From a candidate division CSSED10-310 bacterium (GTDB lineage Bacteria > CSSED10-310 > JAFGJC01), in assembly GCA_016929305.1 (NCBI GenBank), contig JAFGJC010000327.1:1-16214 (forward strand): 16,214 nucleotides of DNA, given 5' to 3'. Every line of letters starts with the position of its first letter. Position 1 is the stretch's first letter. Shown here piece by piece: positions 13,982 to 16,214 of this stretch. The notes under the pieces were generated by a model. It had not been told where the DNA came from. It ran no database searches and saw only the letters and a program-made list of their open reading frames with translations. The translations under genes were made by a program, and so were the position numbers.

Positions 13982-16081
13982 TTATTCAGGAAATATAAAT
14001 CGATCCAGTTTATCCTGATGGATATCGGCTGTGTTGAGGTATAATTTGAAAAATCTTCCTCCACCGCGGTCATCATAGCGAATTCGCAAATGATACATTC
14101 CTGCTTTCAATCTGAATAAACCGCATTCAAACCTGACATTGTGCGGACCCGTATTATCGATTATACATTGATCATTTAACCATACCGCAGAACCATCATC
14201 TGATTCGGTCCCGATTAAATAATCTCCGCATCTATCAATACTGAACATCGTATCCCATTGAATTGTAAATGGCGGGTCGGCAGAAAGATCATTCGGTGAG
14301 GATATAATTGGCACTTTCTCTATACGGTCGATGGAATACGGGATTTTGTGCTGCAAACCTTTATATAGGGTTTGTTGAATACCGGTTTGATGCTTCGTAA
14401 CATCTTGATATAAAGGTTCCACATCTTTTCTGGAAACAAGCCGTTTCCATTGTTCCAGAGGGATATCATATAAAAGATATGAATACCCAATCGAATCATA
14501 TGGAATAAACTCCGAACGAAGCCATGCATATTTCTGTGCAGGGGCTAGTATACCCACAAGATCATTCACTCGGACACAAACGATACCCGGCACCGGTTTT
14601 GAAGGCGCTAGCGAGAACGGACTTCCATAAAACGATGGTATTTTCTCATACACTGCTTGATCATCTTGGCCCCAATCCACATTTGAATCTGCAAAATAGC
14701 GATAAAATAACTCACGATGGCCAGCAAAAACATTTGAGTATGGAATGAAGTGAGGATAAAAAGAGATCACACTCATCATTTGCCATCCTATACAGATCCA
14801 GCCAAGGCATAATAAATATTTGTTTGACCAGCGCTTAAAAAATACTGAAATCAAAATCGCCATAAGGGGGAACAATACAATAAGAAAACGAATACCGAGT
14901 TGTGAACGAAGAAAGAAACTTGTAAGAACAAAATAAACAATTCCAGGCATTATTATCCATTTCAATAAAATGGGAGTCATTCGGTATTTGGATAAAGAAA
15001 AAAACGCAAACAGCCATAAAATCAACGTGCCAGCGGGTGTTTTAAATAGTAATAAAACCGGATAGTAAGAGATCACAGGATCTTTATAGATTTTACCGAA
15101 ATAGTAAACTTCTACCGGCTGCTGGTCATCGTGAAGGCACCAATCGAGCCCTTCTACGTATGCCAGCGGTAACGGGCATGGCCAGTTGCCGAGTTCCTGC
15201 GAAAAAATCTTGGCGTTTTCGGTATGCCATGTAACATCTTTTATTTTCCCGAACGAAAGCCATCCGCCGAAACCAGCCCATACAGTGAAGAAAGCAACAC
15301 TTCCCCACAAACATCCGATAATCAATGTTCTGTTTACATGTGATTTTAATTCACCATGTTTAAATGAGTCAGGGAGAAAAATTTTAATGATTTCGAAAAT
15401 TGCAATCAAACAACAGAATATACCCCAGAATACAGCTGCGGAAAATTTGCTCAACAGACTCAATCCGGTAAAGAATCCGCTCCATATCAAAGCTTTTTTC
15501 CGATCGGTAACCATGAAAAGGTACATCTGATAAAGTGAAGCGATGATCATCAGTGTTACTGGAACATCAGTTGTCGCCAAGCGCATGTGGGCCAAAATAT
15601 TGGGATCGAAAATAACCACAAGTAAACTTGCAACAGCAGGTGTAAATGACATCATGCGTCTAACCCAGAGGTAAACTGTAAGCGCCAGTAATACACCCAT
15701 TATCATTGTTGGCAGCCGACTCAGAAATCGGATCATTGATCCATTCTGCACATTCATTAATCTTTCATAGATATGCACAGCCAGATAATTAATCGCTGAA
15801 ATCGGCATTTTGGAGTTATCGAAACGTTTAAAGCTGAATTCGGTTATGATCTGCTTTCCGTATTTAAGATGATTTTGTTCATCGAATGTATAACTTTTTT
15901 GCCAGCCACTTGTCCCGGCTAAAAGTAATTGCACACCAAGAATGAATAGAACAAGGCAACGTTGCCAATGACGTTTGTTGAATGATCGTATTTGATCTTT
16001 GTGTCTGTAGGATGAACGTGATGATATCACATCGAGATTCTCTGATATTATGAGATCAACCGATTTCCCTTTCCTTTTCAC
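13982..16081 (-). CDS. GT39/ArnT-like phospholipid-carrier-dependent membrane glycosyltransferase with C-terminal PA14-like domain
   Basis: A 699-residue protein. The first ~540 residues are a GT-C enzyme with about ten hydrophobic segments, the first at about 42-58. The first outer loop carries the acidic pair in YTFDEQNH (D67-E68), followed by SRLP (121-124), HMRLATTDVP (165-174), LSKFSA and, after the last membrane segments, ADSNVDWGQDD, a motif I know from prokaryotic members that use polyprenyl-phosphate sugars. Such enzymes add sugars to proteins or lipids on the outer face of the inner membrane. The C-terminal ~120 residues look like a PA14 beta-barrel: CGDYLIGTESDDGSAVWLND, then IIDNTGPHN, then LKAGMYHLRIRYDDRGGG. 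PA14 often binds carbohydrate. The GTG start at 16081 has no Shine-Dalgarno site; a GTG at 16030 is an alternative. The donor sugar-lipid could be linked to the polysaccharide locus, but this is inference. Confidence 0.82.
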   Translation of the reverse strand: MKRKGKSVDLIISENLDVISSRSSYRHKDQIRSFNKRHWQRCLVLFILGVQLLLAGTSGWQKSYTFDEQNHLKYGKQIITEFSFKRFDNSKMPISAINYLAVHIYERLMNVQNGSMIRFLSRLPTMIMGVLLALTVYLWVRRMMSFTPAVASLLVVIFDPNILAHMRLATTDVPVTLMIIASLYQMYLFMVTDRKKALIWSGFFTGLSLLSKFSAAVFWGIFCCLIAIFEIIKIFLPDSFKHGELKSHVNRTLIIGCLWGSVAFFTVWAGFGGWLSFGKIKDVTWHTENAKIFSQELGNWPCPLPLAYVEGLDWCLHDDQQPVEVYYFGKIYKDPVISYYPVLLLFKTPAGTLILWLFAFFSLSKYRMTPILLKWIIMPGIVYFVLTSFFLRSQLGIRFLIVLFPLMAILISVFFKRWSNKYLLCLGWICIGWQMMSVISFYPHFIPYSNVFAGHRELFYRYFADSNVDWGQDDQAVYEKIPSFYGSPFSLAPSKPVPGIVCVRVNDLVGILAPAQKYAWLRSEFIPYDSIGYSYLLYDIPLEQWKRLVSRKDVEPLYQDVTKHQTGIQQTLYKGLQHKIPYSIDRIEKVPIISSPNDLSADPPFTIQWDTMFSIDRCGDYLIGTESDDGSAVWLNDQCIIDNTGPHNVRFECGLFRLKAGMYHLRIRYDDRGGGRFFKLYLNTADIHQDKLDRFIFPE

Positions 16082-16151
16082 ATTTGTATACTATTTTCTT
16101 TTAAATTTAAAGTGTTTAACATCGTGTAATCTTGGGTAACCATCTTCAACC

Positions 16152-16178
16152 GCGAAATATGTTTTTTAAATATTCCGC
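16152..16178. other. Imperfect hairpin upstream of the membrane glycosyltransferase gene
   Basis: GCGAAATAT (16152-16160) and ATATTCCGC (16170-16178) can pair over 9 positions with one mismatch around a 9-base AT-rich loop. It lies in the 133-base stretch between the last gene and the window edge, which otherwise holds only AT-rich sequence and, on the - strand, a TTGACA at the very edge (16214-16209) without a well-spaced -10 box. It may be a structure or binding site; support is weak. Confidence 0.25.
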
Positions 16179-16214
16179 AAAACATTGGAGTTTATAGATT
16201 ATTATATTTGTCAA

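Noticed and set aside
1..16214. CRISPR array, tRNA/rRNA, insertion sequence or attachment site
   Set aside because: No regularly spaced direct repeats, no tRNA-like sequence noticed in the gaps, no transposase or integrase frames and no terminal inverted repeats were seen.

Overview
The window is bacterial chromosome with dense, ordinary coding: intergenic gaps are short and no stretch over 300 bases lacks a gene. By eye it is AT-rich. I see no tRNA, rRNA, transposase, integrase, phage gene or CRISPR array. The organism is probably an uncultured, Gram-negative-type bacterium. It uses lipid-linked polysaccharide assembly and Sec-type secretion. It also carries a secreted enzyme with a Thr-Pro linker and a small C-terminal domain, an arrangement I associate with metagenome-derived candidate phyla. 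I cannot assign a phylum from the sequence alone.

Positions 1-7974 (+ strand) form a surface-polysaccharide locus: the C-terminal end of a GT1/GT4-type glycosyltransferase, a GT2 glycosyltransferase, an unrecognised 625-residue protein that looks like an alpha/alpha-toroid plus beta-sandwich carbohydrate-active enzyme, two GT4 glycosyltransferases, a polyprenyl-phosphate sugar-1-phosphate transferase (the priming enzyme), and an IspD-type cytidylyltransferase. The priming enzyme would load the first sugar on undecaprenyl phosphate and the glycosyltransferases would extend it. IspD would feed the isoprenoid pathway that makes the carrier, or supply a CDP-activated polyol. A good sigma-70-like promoter precedes the second GT4 gene, so the locus holds at least two transcription units. 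No flippase, polymerase or export gene is visible, so the locus must continue upstream or elsewhere.

Positions 7979-8945 (- strand) are a two-gene unit converging on ispD: a DUF167/YggU protein, then, with a 17-base overlap, a secreted protein reminiscent of zinc phospholipase C / S1-P1 nuclease proteins but with part of the expected metal site missing.

Positions 9061-10978 (+ strand) hold an NYN-domain (PIN-like RNase) protein with a C-terminal cold-shock-like domain, followed closely by an M23-type peptidase with an altered metal motif and no signal peptide. A 111-residue orphan protein faces them on the - strand, its stop codon overlapping theirs.

Positions 11558-13966 (+ strand) encode the most distinctive protein: TTG start, signal peptide, OB-fold-like N-terminal region, complete amidohydrolase domain, Thr-Pro linker and a C-terminal domain that may serve in surface display. 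It converges on the last gene (13982-16081, - strand), a GT39-like membrane glycosyltransferase with a PA14-like C-terminal domain.

I found no convincing new multi-gene system. The best leads are single proteins with unusual architecture: the secreted amidohydrolase, the 625-residue toroid protein, the NYN/cold-shock fusion and the glycosyltransferase/PA14 fusion.
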